From NCBI GenBank assembly GCA_910579615.1, contig CAJTUA010000001.1, forward strand, positions 1 through 64,000: DNA of 64,000 nucleotides, written 5' to 3'. Numbering within the stretch: position 1 is the stretch's first letter; each line of letters begins with the position of its first letter. The notes under the pieces were generated by a model that was not told the DNA's origin, did not search any database, and worked only from the letters and a program-made list of their open reading frames with translations. Of this stretch, positions 1 through 9,048 are shown one piece after another. The translations under genes and the position numbers were made by a program. This DNA is from an uncultured Lachnospiraceae bacterium. Lineage in GTDB: Bacteria > Bacillota > Clostridia > Lachnospirales > Lachnospiraceae.

Positions 1-175
1 TTGTTAGTCAGTCTATGTTTTTAGATATCATAGCAGATTTTTTCATGAAAGTCAAGGGAAAAAAAATAATTTTAAATCCCACCCGCACAATGGGGCTATA
101 AGGCGCTACAATAGCTCAAATCTCAATTTCAGATGGTTTAAGGGTATCCCCTCATGGAATAGATTAAGGCATTAA

Positions 176-279
176 AATAAGTCCACATGGCTTTGCTTAT
201 AGATATGCAGTTCTGTTGATGCATATGCACCGTACAACGACATCACTGCTCACTTCCATTAAAGCAATGTGGACTTATT
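176..279. repeat. 13-bp perfect inverted repeat, 78-bp spacer
   Basis: AATAAGTCCACAT at 176-188 is matched by its exact reverse complement at 267-279. The 78 bases between hold a second, 10-bp palindrome (TGCATATGCA, 220-229). No transposase is nearby. It could be the ends of a small non-autonomous element or a long stem-loop. Confidence 0.5.
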
Positions 280-518
280 CAGATGTCCTAACAGTATGTT
301 CTCCCTGTATTTATGTAGGTTTCCGCCACCTCATTACTACACCATTTCATACACCAATTTTACACCAAACAGCGGTGAAATATGACACTTTATACTACTT
401 TTTACATTTTCTCACAATCCCCGCAAATTGGCTTAAACACTGGATTTTCAAGGATTTTTAGCTTGCTATCTACAGTATCACTAAATCACTTTAGTTTTCA
501 AGTGATAAGCAAAAATAA

Positions 519-580
519 ATAAGCCTACCTTGTTACTTTGCGGTTCTTTCTGAATTTTGACCGAGTACAGGCAGGCTTAT
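519..580. repeat. 12-bp inverted repeat (11/12)
   Basis: ATAAGCCTACCT at 519-530 pairs with AGGCAGGCTTAT at 569-580 with one mismatch, enclosing 38 bases. There is no T-run directly after it, so it is not a clear terminator. Function unknown. Confidence 0.4.
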
Positions 581-711
581 AGCCCATCCGGGAAGCCAAC
601 CACTTTGTGGGCAGCTACTTCCTTATGTTTACACCTTAACACCTTTTGCAAATATTTGCAAGCTTTTTCTCATCGCTTATCTGTTCTGCCTGCTTCCAAA
701 ATATGTACAGC

Positions 712-2475
712 CTACGGCTCCGATTTTCCCCTTATATCCTGATTTGTCTTCCAGAGCGTCCCCGGCAACAGCTGCCCTTTTTCCAGAAAACACCGGACAA
801 TCTTCGCTGTCAGCTCCAAATCTTCCACCGCCAGCGTTTTCGGCACCGGGCTCTGTCCCCCTATGTTCACCGGACAAAGCTCAACCGCCTTTGGATAAAG
901 TGGATTGTAAATGCTGTAATAAACCGAATCCTCATCGTCCATGTAATTGATTGCCGCCCAGCCCTGTGCAAATTCAAGGGTCAGATAAGGTCCCTCCCCA
1001 TAGGAATCCAAGGAAAGGAACAAAGCTGCCACATCGCCCTGCGCAACCAAACGGACAAGCTCATCCGTCATCACTTGCGCTTTCTTTGCGGAAAACTGCG
1101 CCCAATTATCCTCCTCCTCATCCATTTCCAAAAATTTCTCCCACATCGGCGACAATTCCGTTTCCATCCAAAATTGTGCCCATATATGGCGTACTTTCGA
1201 ACTGCCCTGATAGGAAATTACTGCTTCCTCACCACGGACAACGGCGAGATGGTCAAATTCGTCCTCCCGGAAAAATAGCGTTTCTTTCTTTTCGGCCGTC
1301 CATCCATCCCGCTCTGTCTTCACTTTTGTGCTGCCCGCCGCTGTGCTATTTGCCTGCTGCTTCCTCCTGTTTCCTGCTAACGGCTCCACAATTTTGTAAT
1401 AAGGTTCTTCCTCGTCATCAATATCCGAAAGAACCATATATTCCGGCTCAATTTTTATCTGCAACGGACGTTTTGTCGGTGCCAAAGTATCCGTCTTGCT
1501 TTCCGAGTACATCGCTGCCCTTGCATCCTCTTTGATTTTTGCCGCTTCCGCTGCCTGCCGCCCCTTTAACACGGAAAAATTTTTCAGCTTTTTCTTCTCC
1601 GGCAGACAGACGCACCGTAAATTTGGCAAATCCGCCAGAATGCGGCAGTCCACAAAATCCGTATCCCACAGATTGATGTAACAAAGCTGCTTACATTCCG
1701 CCAAAAATGAAAAATCCTGTAAACCACTGCTCCACAAAAACAGTTTCCCCAGCCTTGGCAGCTTCGCAAGCAAGGAAAAATCCCCTTCTTTTATGGAAAT
1801 CCAGGGTGGCAAACTGCCATCCGCAGGCACTTTTTCCGCACCCAGACAGTCCAGACAGTCTATGCACGTTATCTTTTCCAATCCAAAAGGCGCATCCGGC
1901 ACTCCTCCCAGACTTGCGGCAATCCAGGAAACCAGGCGCGCATCCGCCGTGTAGGTACCATCTGCCAAATGCCCCTCCGACACCGCCGCTGCTTCATACA
2001 GCCCACGGCAGCGCTCCCGCTCTTCCTTTTCCGGCTCTGGCTCCACCCGCGCCGAAAGCTTTGCAAGAACCTCTGTGTGAACCAACCCCCTCCGGTCGGG
2101 CAGGATGGCGTGCTGCAGGGCGGGAAGCTCTTGCAGCAACCTACAGTCTGAAAAATTCGTGCCACTCAAATCAAGTTTTTTCAGCTTTTTTAGTTTGGAT
2201 AAAAAAGAAAAATCCCGCACACCCAAAATCCTGTCATTTTTAAACTGCAGCGTGTGCAGATTTTCCATCAACCCAACCGCGAAAAAATGCCCTGGCGCAA
2301 GCTCTATCCAATCAAGGTAAATCCAGCCAGGCTCACCTGCATACGTATGTTTACTGTAAATTGTAAGTGCCTTCATTTTTGCAAGGTCGCCGGGAAAGGA
2401 TGGCAGCCTTCCCAACGCCTCCTTGATTGCGCCAAGCAATTCCGGTGCAAACCGAACAATCATTCCCTTTTCCAT
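712..2475 (-). CDS. Leucine-rich-repeat-like protein
   Basis: Protein of 587 residues, probably cytoplasmic: there is no signal peptide or membrane segment. Two blocks show the short hydrophobic pattern of leucine-rich repeats, with segments such as FSFLSKLKKLKKLDLSGTNF and, later, LGKLFLWSSGLQDFSFLAEC. Both blocks end with a DCR-LxxLPxLxxxxLP unit, so the N-terminal half looks like an internal duplication. A charged linker follows, then a C-terminal domain of about 200 residues rich in acidic and aromatic residues, not recognised. The start was chosen because an AGGAG lies nine bases upstream; the frame stays open further 5' without a better site. Similar LRR proteins in Firmicutes often sit beside SUKH/SUFU immunity-type genes, and such genes occur here at 31-33 kb. 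The function is unknown. Confidence 0.75.
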   Translation of the reverse strand: MEKGMIVRFAPELLGAIKEALGRLPSFPGDLAKMKALTIYSKHTYAGEPGWIYLDWIELAPGHFFAVGLMENLHTLQFKNDRILGVRDFSFLSKLKKLKKLDLSGTNFSDCRLLQELPALQHAILPDRRGLVHTEVLAKLSARVEPEPEKEERERCRGLYEAAAVSEGHLADGTYTADARLVSWIAASLGGVPDAPFGLEKITCIDCLDCLGAEKVPADGSLPPWISIKEGDFSLLAKLPRLGKLFLWSSGLQDFSFLAECKQLCYINLWDTDFVDCRILADLPNLRCVCLPEKKKLKNFSVLKGRQAAEAAKIKEDARAAMYSESKTDTLAPTKRPLQIKIEPEYMVLSDIDDEEEPYYKIVEPLAGNRRKQQANSTAAGSTKVKTERDGWTAEKKETLFFREDEFDHLAVVRGEEAVISYQGSSKVRHIWAQFWMETELSPMWEKFLEMDEEEDNWAQFSAKKAQVMTDELVRLVAQGDVAALFLSLDSYGEGPYLTLEFAQGWAAINYMDDEDSVYYSIYNPLYPKAVELCPVNIGGQSPVPKTLAVEDLELTAKIVRCFLEKGQLLPGTLWKTNQDIRGKSEP

Positions 2476-2602
2476 TGATGAATTCTCCTGTTTTCCATTC
2501 CGCATCTTCCCTTCCAGGCCAGGGAAACAGCAGTGAATTTTCCCGCCTGCTCCCCCCAAAAAAATTTAGCTGCTGTTTCTTGGTCTGTGCGGGGAATTTA
2601 GG

Positions 2603-3817
2603 TTACACTGGCATCCCCGTATGGTATGAACGGCTTCCGACCCGCTGTGCAAACAGCCTTAAAGCGCGCTCATAACGCAGCCTCGCCTCCAACAGCGCGG
2701 CATTTTCCTGGCTTTTCTGTCCTTTTGCAAGGCTTAGCGCACTCTCGACCACCTCCGCTAATGCTTCCATCATTCCCTCATATTCCTTGCGCCCTGCCCG
2801 GAACAGTTCATCCATTTTTTCCCATTCATCCCATCCGACGCCATAACAATTGTCATTGACAAACAACCCTGCCAAAAACGGATGCCGGTAAACAAACCGT
2901 TCCACCGGGGCGAGAAGCTGCTCCTTCTTTCCATAAGGGTCCCGAATCATCCGCTGTACCACGCGCACACAAAAAAGCACGGCGCGCATCGAGGTTTCAC
3001 TCATATTTGGTTTATCATAAATTTTATTGTAAGCGGTCGCGACCAGTCGTGCAATCACGCGCCGCTCTTTCGCATCCAGCTGTACCATTTTCCCCTGATG
3101 CAGTTGCCCGACCTCCTTCATGGCATAATGCTCCAGAAAATAATGGTCCATAGCGCATTCGTACCGGAAATGGATGCCCGTCTTCTCGTGTGCGGATACT
3201 TGGTGTGCCCGCGACTTTTTCCTGCCGCGCACGCACAGTCTTCCAGGCTTTGCCACGCTCTGCCCATACTTCTTGCATCCATCCGGCAATGCCTTCCCTG
3301 AATCTTTCATTTCCCCATCCATACCGCACGCATTTTTTTCGGTATCCCTGGTTGCCGCCTGCTCCTCCGGAATGATTCTTTCCAGGCGCCGAAGAGCTTC
3401 TTTCCCGCTTCGTCCAAGCTCCCCGTTCCCCACACGCCCGGCCAGTCCTTTTTCCAGAAGGGAGGCTTCCTCCTCAATATAGGCATACACATGTGGATGG
3501 CAGCTTACGTCCAGTGCATAATGCGCAATGAACCCTGCCAGATAGGCAATCCCAATCTCCCGCTCCTTCCCTGAAAGGGAAAGTACCTCCTTTAACATAC
3601 AACGCAGAAACGCCCCGCACTTTTCTTCGTGCAGCCTTGAACCGGGCGTCGGGTGTACCAGGAGCTGGTCTGGTGCAAAATAAAAGAAGATATCCGGTCC
3701 TGACAGACCAAATGCATATACTTTTTTGTGCCTGCGCACCATCTCCTTAAGTGCGCCCTCCTCCATGTCATGGTAGCCTAACCTTCCAAAAATGTAATGT
3801 GTATAAAATGCCGGCAT
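2603..3817 (-). CDS. Zinc-dependent phospholipase C family protein
   Basis: A 404-residue protein starting MPAFYTHYIFG. It carries the histidine/aspartate layout of the Zn_dep_PLPC family: an early THY, a GPDIFFY segment, and HYALDVSCHPHVY, which gives the H-x3-D-x3-H type metal ligands. A later MDHYFLEHY adds further His/Glu residues. Unlike clostridial alpha-toxin it has no signal peptide, so it is probably cytoplasmic; many Clostridia encode such non-secreted paralogues of unknown substrate. About 60 hydrophilic residues (roughly 155-215) are inserted between the metal-binding blocks. The start has AAAGGGG about ten bases upstream; the frame is open further 5' through a hairpin-rich leader that is unlikely to be coding. 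The gene stands between the transporter locus and the LRR gene, same strand. Confidence 0.75.
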   Translation of the reverse strand: MPAFYTHYIFGRLGYHDMEEGALKEMVRRHKKVYAFGLSGPDIFFYFAPDQLLVHPTPGSRLHEEKCGAFLRCMLKEVLSLSGKEREIGIAYLAGFIAHYALDVSCHPHVYAYIEEEASLLEKGLAGRVGNGELGRSGKEALRRLERIIPEEQAATRDTEKNACGMDGEMKDSGKALPDGCKKYGQSVAKPGRLCVRGRKKSRAHQVSAHEKTGIHFRYECAMDHYFLEHYAMKEVGQLHQGKMVQLDAKERRVIARLVATAYNKIYDKPNMSETSMRAVLFCVRVVQRMIRDPYGKKEQLLAPVERFVYRHPFLAGLFVNDNCYGVGWDEWEKMDELFRAGRKEYEGMMEALAEVVESALSLAKGQKSQENAALLEARLRYERALRLFAQRVGSRSYHTGMPV

Positions 3818-3888
3818 AACAATACTTACCCCTTTCTTACTTCCAAGTCCTGCATATTCTCTCCCACCTGCAGCCGATTTTTGGGCAT

Positions 3889-4035
3889 CTGATATGATTA
3901 TACCATGTCCTTCGGACATGCTGCCCCCCGGCGGATGAATTGCTCCACAGGAGCAATCACGATTCGCCACGGAAATTGTCCTCCTAACGTCGGACGGCGA
4001 ATCGGCGCTGGTATAATATCTGGCGATATTATACC
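3889..4035. repeat. Cluster of four consecutive dyads upstream of the PLC-like gene
   Basis: Four inverted repeats lie in about 130 bases: CATGTCC/GGACATG (3904-3910, 3914-3920, UUCG-type loop), ATTGCTC/GAGCAAT (3939-3945, 3951-3957), CGATTCGCC/GGCGAATCG (3960-3968, 3996-4004) and GGTATAATATC/GATATTATACC (4010-4020, 4025-4035). On the minus strand two of them include TATAAT boxes (GGTATAAT), so the array overlaps likely promoters of the gene starting at 3817. It could be operators, a structured leader RNA or a small repeated element. Confidence 0.5.
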
Positions 4036-4116
4036 ATATCCTCTCCAAAAAATAAACATTTTCATTGGAACACGGGTAAAATCTCTTTTGCCGGAAATGT
4101 ATGGGAAAAATACCCA

Positions 4117-4833
4117 TTACCATTCTTTCTCCCTTACCCGTATCCCATCGCGCAGCACCTCATCCTTCTTAATAATCTTCGTGGTCATCTCAAACTCCTC
4201 CTCGATTGCCGCGCGCGCCTTGTTCTTCATCACGACATGAACCTCCGTCTTCACCGCTATCGTCACATTGCCCGCAATCCCCTCCCGTGTCTTTAAAACA
4301 TAAACATAAGTATCCCCATTCTCATCCTCATAGATTACCTCATTCGGGATATGGCAGGCACAGCGCACCCGCGCTTCCTCGCGCACAAAATCCACTTCCG
4401 CCCCAACCGCATACGTACCTTCCTTCTTAAAATCTTCTCCCGGGAAAATCACAACCTCTACTACATCCTTCTGGTAATCATACATCTTTGCCGCAAGTAC
4501 CCCCTGTACGGCGCTCCCGCCATCCACTGAAAAAAAGACCACATCCCCCGCCGAAATATTCTGCGTATACTCTTTCTTATAAAAATATCCCCGCACATAC
4601 AAAGTATCCTCCGTAAACACCCCCGCCGCAATCCTCGCATCGGCAAGCTGCCCGAATTCCAACACCCCGCACCCAAGCGCGGAAAGCTTCAAATTCCCCG
4701 ATGCCGGGGAAACCGTTTCCACCTGTGGGATACGAGCCTCATTTATCACCCTTGATATCACGGTCATCACCGCCATCCCCGTCAGAAACAAAACCAATAC
4801 CATATAAATGATACGCTTCCTTTTTTTCCTCAT
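4117..4833 (-). CDS. Membrane-anchored HlyD/efflux-adaptor-like protein
   Basis: A 238-residue protein with a basic N-terminus and one membrane segment (about residues 8-27), then an extracytoplasmic domain. The body has beta-rich stretches such as LYVRGYFYKKEYTQNISAGD and the phrase IPNEVIYEDENGDTYVYVLK, which resemble the barrel and C-terminal parts of HlyD-type periplasmic adaptors. It is much shorter than a full adaptor and lacks an obvious long coiled coil. An AGGAG sits eight bases before the ATG. It is the last gene of the minus-strand ABC transporter locus, 115 bases after the second permease. A role in coupling or stabilising the transporter is inference. Confidence 0.55.
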   Translation of the reverse strand: MRKKRKRIIYMVLVLFLTGMAVMTVISRVINEARIPQVETVSPASGNLKLSALGCGVLEFGQLADARIAAGVFTEDTLYVRGYFYKKEYTQNISAGDVVFFSVDGGSAVQGVLAAKMYDYQKDVVEVVIFPGEDFKKEGTYAVGAEVDFVREEARVRCACHIPNEVIYEDENGDTYVYVLKTREGIAGNVTIAVKTEVHVVMKNKARAAIEEEFEMTTKIIKKDEVLRDGIRVREKEW

Positions 4834-4948
4834 ATCTCAATCTCCTAATCCAAAATTTACAAAATCCCTGTACAAAGCCAGCCCTTGCACCCTCAAGCAA
4901 ACGAATCCACCCACAGACCCTTAAAACAGCCTCCCGGTTCGTTCGGTT

Positions 4949-5785
4949 TCACCCCTTTACCTGGAATGCCTTAAACCCTGTCTCCAAATACTCATCCCCA
5001 AGGAAGAATACCAGCACTGCAGGAATCATGATAATCACGGAAGCCGCGAATACCTCCCCCGCATTGTACACCGAGATTTCCGGAAAAAACAGGGAGAGCG
5101 GCCATCGCTGCTTATCCCGCAAAAATACAAGCGGTGCTTCGATGCTGTTGATGCACTCCAAAAAATCAAGCACTGCCACCGACACAATGCCCCCCTTGCC
5201 GATTGGCATCCCGATTTTCACCAGAAGCACCAAAGCCCCCGCGCCATCCAAGCGCGCCGCCTCTATCACCTCATCCTCAATGTTTATAAACACCTTCATC
5301 AGGATAAACACCGGGAATGTCCCGAAAATCCCCGGCAAAATGATTGCAAGATGGGTATTGACTATGGAAAGGTTCTTTAACACCAGGTATTCTGAAACCA
5401 TCAGCACCTGAAACGGCATCAGCATCACCGCCAGATAAACCCAGAACAACAGCCTCCTCCCACGGAAACGGTATTTTGCCATCACGAACGCCGCCGGGGC
5501 AGCTACCAAAATCTGCCCCGCGACCGTCGGCACCGCCTGCAAAAAAGAATTCCAGAACATGCGGTAAAAGCTGTCAGCGTAAAGTAAAAGTTCCCTGAAA
5601 TTTTTCAGTGTCGGGTACGAAGGCAGCAGCGGGATTGCTGCCATTTTATTGCCCCCGCTAAGGATACTGCCGATATCCAATTCAATTTCTCGCATCCCCA
5701 TAAAGGAATGCACAAGTGTGATGTAAATCGGTGCCAGAATTATCAACACTAAGACTGCCATACCAAAATGGACTAATTTTTTCAT
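4949..5785 (-). CDS. Sugar-type ABC transporter permease, MalG class
   Basis: About 278 residues with six predicted membrane helices. The MalG-like signature is the cytoplasmic EAA loop, here IEAARLDGAGALVLLVKIGMP, which contacts the ATPase. It fits the second permease of carbohydrate-type (CUT1) importers and pairs with the MalF-like permease at 8089-8982. The AGGAG directly abuts an upstream ATG at 5797, so I prefer the fifth codon (5785) as start, although its spacing is on the long side. It begins 21 bases after the stop of the solute-binding protein gene, so the genes are co-transcribed. No ATPase gene is present in the locus; a shared ATPase encoded elsewhere, as with MsmK, is likely. 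Confidence 0.85.
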   Translation of the reverse strand: MKKLVHFGMAVLVLIILAPIYITLVHSFMGMREIELDIGSILSGGNKMAAIPLLPSYPTLKNFRELLLYADSFYRMFWNSFLQAVPTVAGQILVAAPAAFVMAKYRFRGRRLLFWVYLAVMLMPFQVLMVSEYLVLKNLSIVNTHLAIILPGIFGTFPVFILMKVFINIEDEVIEAARLDGAGALVLLVKIGMPIGKGGIVSVAVLDFLECINSIEAPLVFLRDKQRWPLSLFFPEISVYNAGEVFAASVIIMIPAVLVFFLGDEYLETGFKAFQVKG

Positions 5786-5806
5786 ACGAAACCCCATCTC
5801 CTGAAA

Positions 5807-8059
5807 TCATTGTTCATAAATATATAACTGAATCTTGCCCACAACCGCTTCCACGCTTTCTTCAAGGCTTTGCTTCCCGTTCAGGTAGGCCATCGCCCCC
5901 TCCATCATAATGTCCCAGAGATTTCCCTCTGGCATAAACGGCTCATCCACCTTTTTCACATATGCAATCATCTTCGCATTCTCTTCCGGTCCGGAATCCC
6001 TCAGCCAAAAATCCCCGCCGCCCGAAATATATTTTGACATGTCCAATGCCGCAAACTCATCCAACACTGTTTTATGGATTGGATAACCGCTAGACCCCAC
6101 ATCCCGTTTCTGTGTCTTATATGAAAAAACAAACCGCACAAAATCCCCCGCCAAATCCTGTTTCCTTGAAAGGGCATTCATGGCAACCAGGGTATTCGGG
6201 TAAAACCTCCTCCTGCATGGAAGCATTTGTCCGCCCCGCATTTTGACTGCTTCCGGATATATACCAAGCGAATATCCTCCTGTCAGGGTAATAAATTCAA
6301 AATCAACTTTCCCCTGGGCAAAAAAATTAGCCGGGTTTAACCCACTAAGATACGTGGCTGGCCAATTATTTGTAGAATCCGCTTTCTCCGATATGCAGAG
6401 GCGTTTGAACAATTCCAGAAATTCCGAGACTGCATCCCGGTTCACGGTTTGTTCCTCTGAAATAAGCTTTGGCGGATAATTATAATACAGCATTTCAAAA
6501 ATATTCGCATGCGTGTAACCAGGGCTCATCACACCGCCGTTTTCCTCCGAATATTCCACAAACGCCCTTAGGGTATCGTACTGTTCTTCCTCCTGCCCGC
6601 AGGCCAAAATCATCGGCACCTTAAACCGCGCAGGCAACATACAGATTATTCCATCCACCGTATAAGCCGAAAGGATATTTTCCGTCAGTTCATCCTTCAA
6701 ATCCCCAAGCACCGGACTTAAATCAGCAAGCAGCCCCTTTTCGAAATACGAATCCACCGACATCCCGTCCATCAGAAGGATATCCGGTCCATCCCCCGCA
6801 AAAATTCTTGTATTTAAGGCGCGGATGCGGTCAGCGGTCGTAACGCTCCCATCCGCCCCCTCCCCGGTCTCATAAATAATCTTCGTGTCCGGATACATAT
6901 CCTGAAATTCCGAAATCATATCAAGAATCACATCGTTGGTCTTAAGGGAATAGACTTCCAAAGATTTCTCCGCCACATCATCCTCGCCTGCCGGGAAATA
7001 TTTTTTGATGGAACAGCCATCCTCCCCATAAGCGACATAAAACGAATCCCCAATCACAAAAAACTTCCATAAATTTGCACTGTCATTTGCAAAATGATAC
7101 GTCCCCGCATCAAGCACCTTCTGGAATTGCCCGCCGGAGGCCTTGGCTCGGTAGATGCCATGCATATTGCAGACATACACATCATCCCCCGAAACAGCTG
7201 TCCGGATGGTCGTGTCAAACCCTGCCGTAAGCGTTTCTGCAAATTCCTTCTTCTGCGCATCATAATGTTGGACGGACGAACCTAAGGAATCCCCGATATA
7301 AATTTGGTTTCCTGCCACACAGAGGCTTAAGTAAAACCCACACCGAAACCGCTCTAAAACACTGCCATCCGCCGGGTCATACACCGAGCACTCCCGCCCC
7401 AGATTTGCCATGACAATATTTCCGTTCTCCAACACAGCCGGCTCAATAAAATTGCTGTACCCCCAGTCAAGCCCCATAATCTCCACACTGTAATTCTCCA
7501 CCCTTTTTACCAGATGGGCGTTCCCGTCCGTTCCAAGATACCATGCGTAATCATTGCCATCCTCCCCCACAAATACCTTGACCCAATCGTCGCCTTCCCC
7601 AATCTCTTTTCCAAAACTGTCACACCAGGGAAGTGCTTCCCGCTCCCATGTGGTACCTGCCTCATCTTCCACCAGGGTATATTGAAAGAAATGGCGGCTG
7701 CCCTCCTCGTCATTGTAGGTATAGAATTCAATTTTGTTTTCCCGGTTTATTAAGACATTGCAAAAATGCTCTTTTCCTTGTGCATATTCATATACCGAAG
7801 GAATATTTTTTTCCACGTAATTTTCCAAAGCTTCAGACTTTACCTCTGTAACATTTTTTTCGATTTTGGAATCCCCGGTAATATTAGGTCCTTCTGTAAT
7901 ATCAGATTTCTCAGTATCGCCAAAATCCGTTTCATTATTTTCTGTTATATTTTTCTCATTTTCTTTTCCTTGTTGTTCTTTATTTCCACTACAACTTAAA
8001 AACATACAACCAGATAAAATTACATACACAAGCCACAAAATACTTTTTTTAACTTTCAT
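5807..8059 (-). CDS. Large lipoprotein solute-binding protein, propeller-like N-terminus plus SBP domain
   Basis: A 750-residue lipoprotein. The signal peptide ends in the lipobox LSGC (Cys18). Residues about 60-370 are beta-rich with repeated GN-I/V-x and DDVYVCN-type strands, suggesting a propeller-like sensor or sugar-reading domain. From about residue 370, starting SLEVYSLKTNDVILDMISEF, there is an extracellular solute-binding domain of the CUT1 type with GDGPDILLMDG in its core. The C-terminal tail VEAVVGKIQLYIYEQ recurs in the paralogue at 9049-11415. AAGGAG precedes the ATG. It lies between the two permease genes. It is nearly twice the length of a usual binding protein. The substrate is unknown. 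Confidence 0.85.
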   Translation of the reverse strand: MKVKKSILWLVYVILSGCMFLSCSGNKEQQGKENEKNITENNETDFGDTEKSDITEGPNITGDSKIEKNVTEVKSEALENYVEKNIPSVYEYAQGKEHFCNVLINRENKIEFYTYNDEEGSRHFFQYTLVEDEAGTTWEREALPWCDSFGKEIGEGDDWVKVFVGEDGNDYAWYLGTDGNAHLVKRVENYSVEIMGLDWGYSNFIEPAVLENGNIVMANLGRECSVYDPADGSVLERFRCGFYLSLCVAGNQIYIGDSLGSSVQHYDAQKKEFAETLTAGFDTTIRTAVSGDDVYVCNMHGIYRAKASGGQFQKVLDAGTYHFANDSANLWKFFVIGDSFYVAYGEDGCSIKKYFPAGEDDVAEKSLEVYSLKTNDVILDMISEFQDMYPDTKIIYETGEGADGSVTTADRIRALNTRIFAGDGPDILLMDGMSVDSYFEKGLLADLSPVLGDLKDELTENILSAYTVDGIICMLPARFKVPMILACGQEEEQYDTLRAFVEYSEENGGVMSPGYTHANIFEMLYYNYPPKLISEEQTVNRDAVSEFLELFKRLCISEKADSTNNWPATYLSGLNPANFFAQGKVDFEFITLTGGYSLGIYPEAVKMRGGQMLPCRRRFYPNTLVAMNALSRKQDLAGDFVRFVFSYKTQKRDVGSSGYPIHKTVLDEFAALDMSKYISGGGDFWLRDSGPEENAKMIAYVKKVDEPFMPEGNLWDIMMEGAMAYLNGKQSLEESVEAVVGKIQLYIYEQ

Positions 8060-8088
8060 ACAATCTCTCCTTCACCCTAAAAATATTT

Positions 8089-8982
8089 TCACATTTCCTT
8101 CGGCACCAGAATCCGCTCCACCGCTGCGATAAACAAAAATACCACGAGTGCCAGCATCACTGCCGCCGCTGTCAGCTTCCCAAGCTCCAACCGCACAAAC
8201 CAGTTATTGAACAAATGCTGCAGCATATAAATGCTCTGGTTCGGATAATCCCCACCAATCAGGTACGCTTCCCGGAATACCTTGAATGAATTGATGACCG
8301 AGATTACCACAATCACAAACCCCATGTCCTTTAACTGCGGCAGCGTGATATAGCGGAACTGCCTGCAAAATCCCGCACCATCCAATGCCGCCGCCTGATA
8401 CAGATTTGCATCAATCGCATCGATTCCTGTTTTCCACAGCAGCATGTCATATCCAAAATTTCTCCACAGATAGGTGATGCCCAACACAAGGAACGCTAAT
8501 CCTGTGTGGAAATAGTCCGGTTCCGCTACACCAAAAACCGACAAAATCCGGTTGACCAGGCCATACCGGTCAAAAAACACCTTCCAGATTAACACAAGCG
8601 AGGCAACCGGAATGGCCATCGGCAGCAAAAATACCTTTTTGTAAAGCCCCTGCTTCCCCCTTAAAAAATCAAGCATCACCGCGAGGAACAGGGAAAAAGC
8701 AAGCAGTACCGGGATATAGATTGCCACAAATTTCAGGGTATTTTGCACCGCAATCCGGAACGCCTTATTTTCAACCACTGCCCTGTAATTTTCCAGACCT
8801 GCGAACCCCTCCCCGAATTCCGGGCAAAAGGAGCGCAGCACGACATCACAAAACGGGATAAAATAAAAGAGCGCGACCCCTACCAGGCTTGGAACCAAAA
8901 AGAAAAGTTCCATGCGGAAATGTTTCTTTTTTTGCCTTTTCCTTTCCTTTGCTGCATCCAAAGATAAATGATTTTCTTTCAT
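8089..8982 (-). CDS. Sugar-type ABC transporter permease, MalF class
   Basis: A 297-residue permease. After a basic cytoplasmic N-terminus come membrane helices, beginning FFLVPSLVGVALFYFIPFCD, which is the usual opening of MalF/UgpA-type permeases. The EAA loop is present as YQAAALDGAGFCRQFRYITL. It should form a heterodimer with the MalG-like permease at 4949-5785, importing a carbohydrate or related solute delivered by the lipoproteins on either side. AAGGAA lies upstream of the ATG. Spacing to the following binding-protein gene is 29 bases, so it is part of one operon. Confidence 0.9.
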   Translation of the reverse strand: MKENHLSLDAAKERKRQKKKHFRMELFFLVPSLVGVALFYFIPFCDVVLRSFCPEFGEGFAGLENYRAVVENKAFRIAVQNTLKFVAIYIPVLLAFSLFLAVMLDFLRGKQGLYKKVFLLPMAIPVASLVLIWKVFFDRYGLVNRILSVFGVAEPDYFHTGLAFLVLGITYLWRNFGYDMLLWKTGIDAIDANLYQAAALDGAGFCRQFRYITLPQLKDMGFVIVVISVINSFKVFREAYLIGGDYPNQSIYMLQHLFNNWFVRLELGKLTAAAVMLALVVFLFIAAVERILVPKEM

Positions 8983-9048
8983 CGAATTTCCTTTCTTATA
9001 TTAGTTCCGTATGTTCCCTCCCACTACCCAATGACCGGGGAAAGGAAA

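Larger units (their letters stand above)
1..711. other. Gene-poor left flank
   Basis: No convincing gene is seen in this stretch. Short open frames here have no good ribosome binding site and no recognisable domain. It is AT-rich and holds two separate inverted repeats, listed individually. It lies downstream of the minus-strand LRR gene that ends at 712. Confidence 0.5.

Noticed and set aside
216..461. 81-codon frame in the left flank
   Set aside because: No ribosome site, AT-rich sequence and no similarity to a family; it crosses an inverted repeat.
646..1278. Plus-strand frame of 210 codons
   Set aside because: It overlaps the LRR-like gene in antisense with no ribosome site and no domain.
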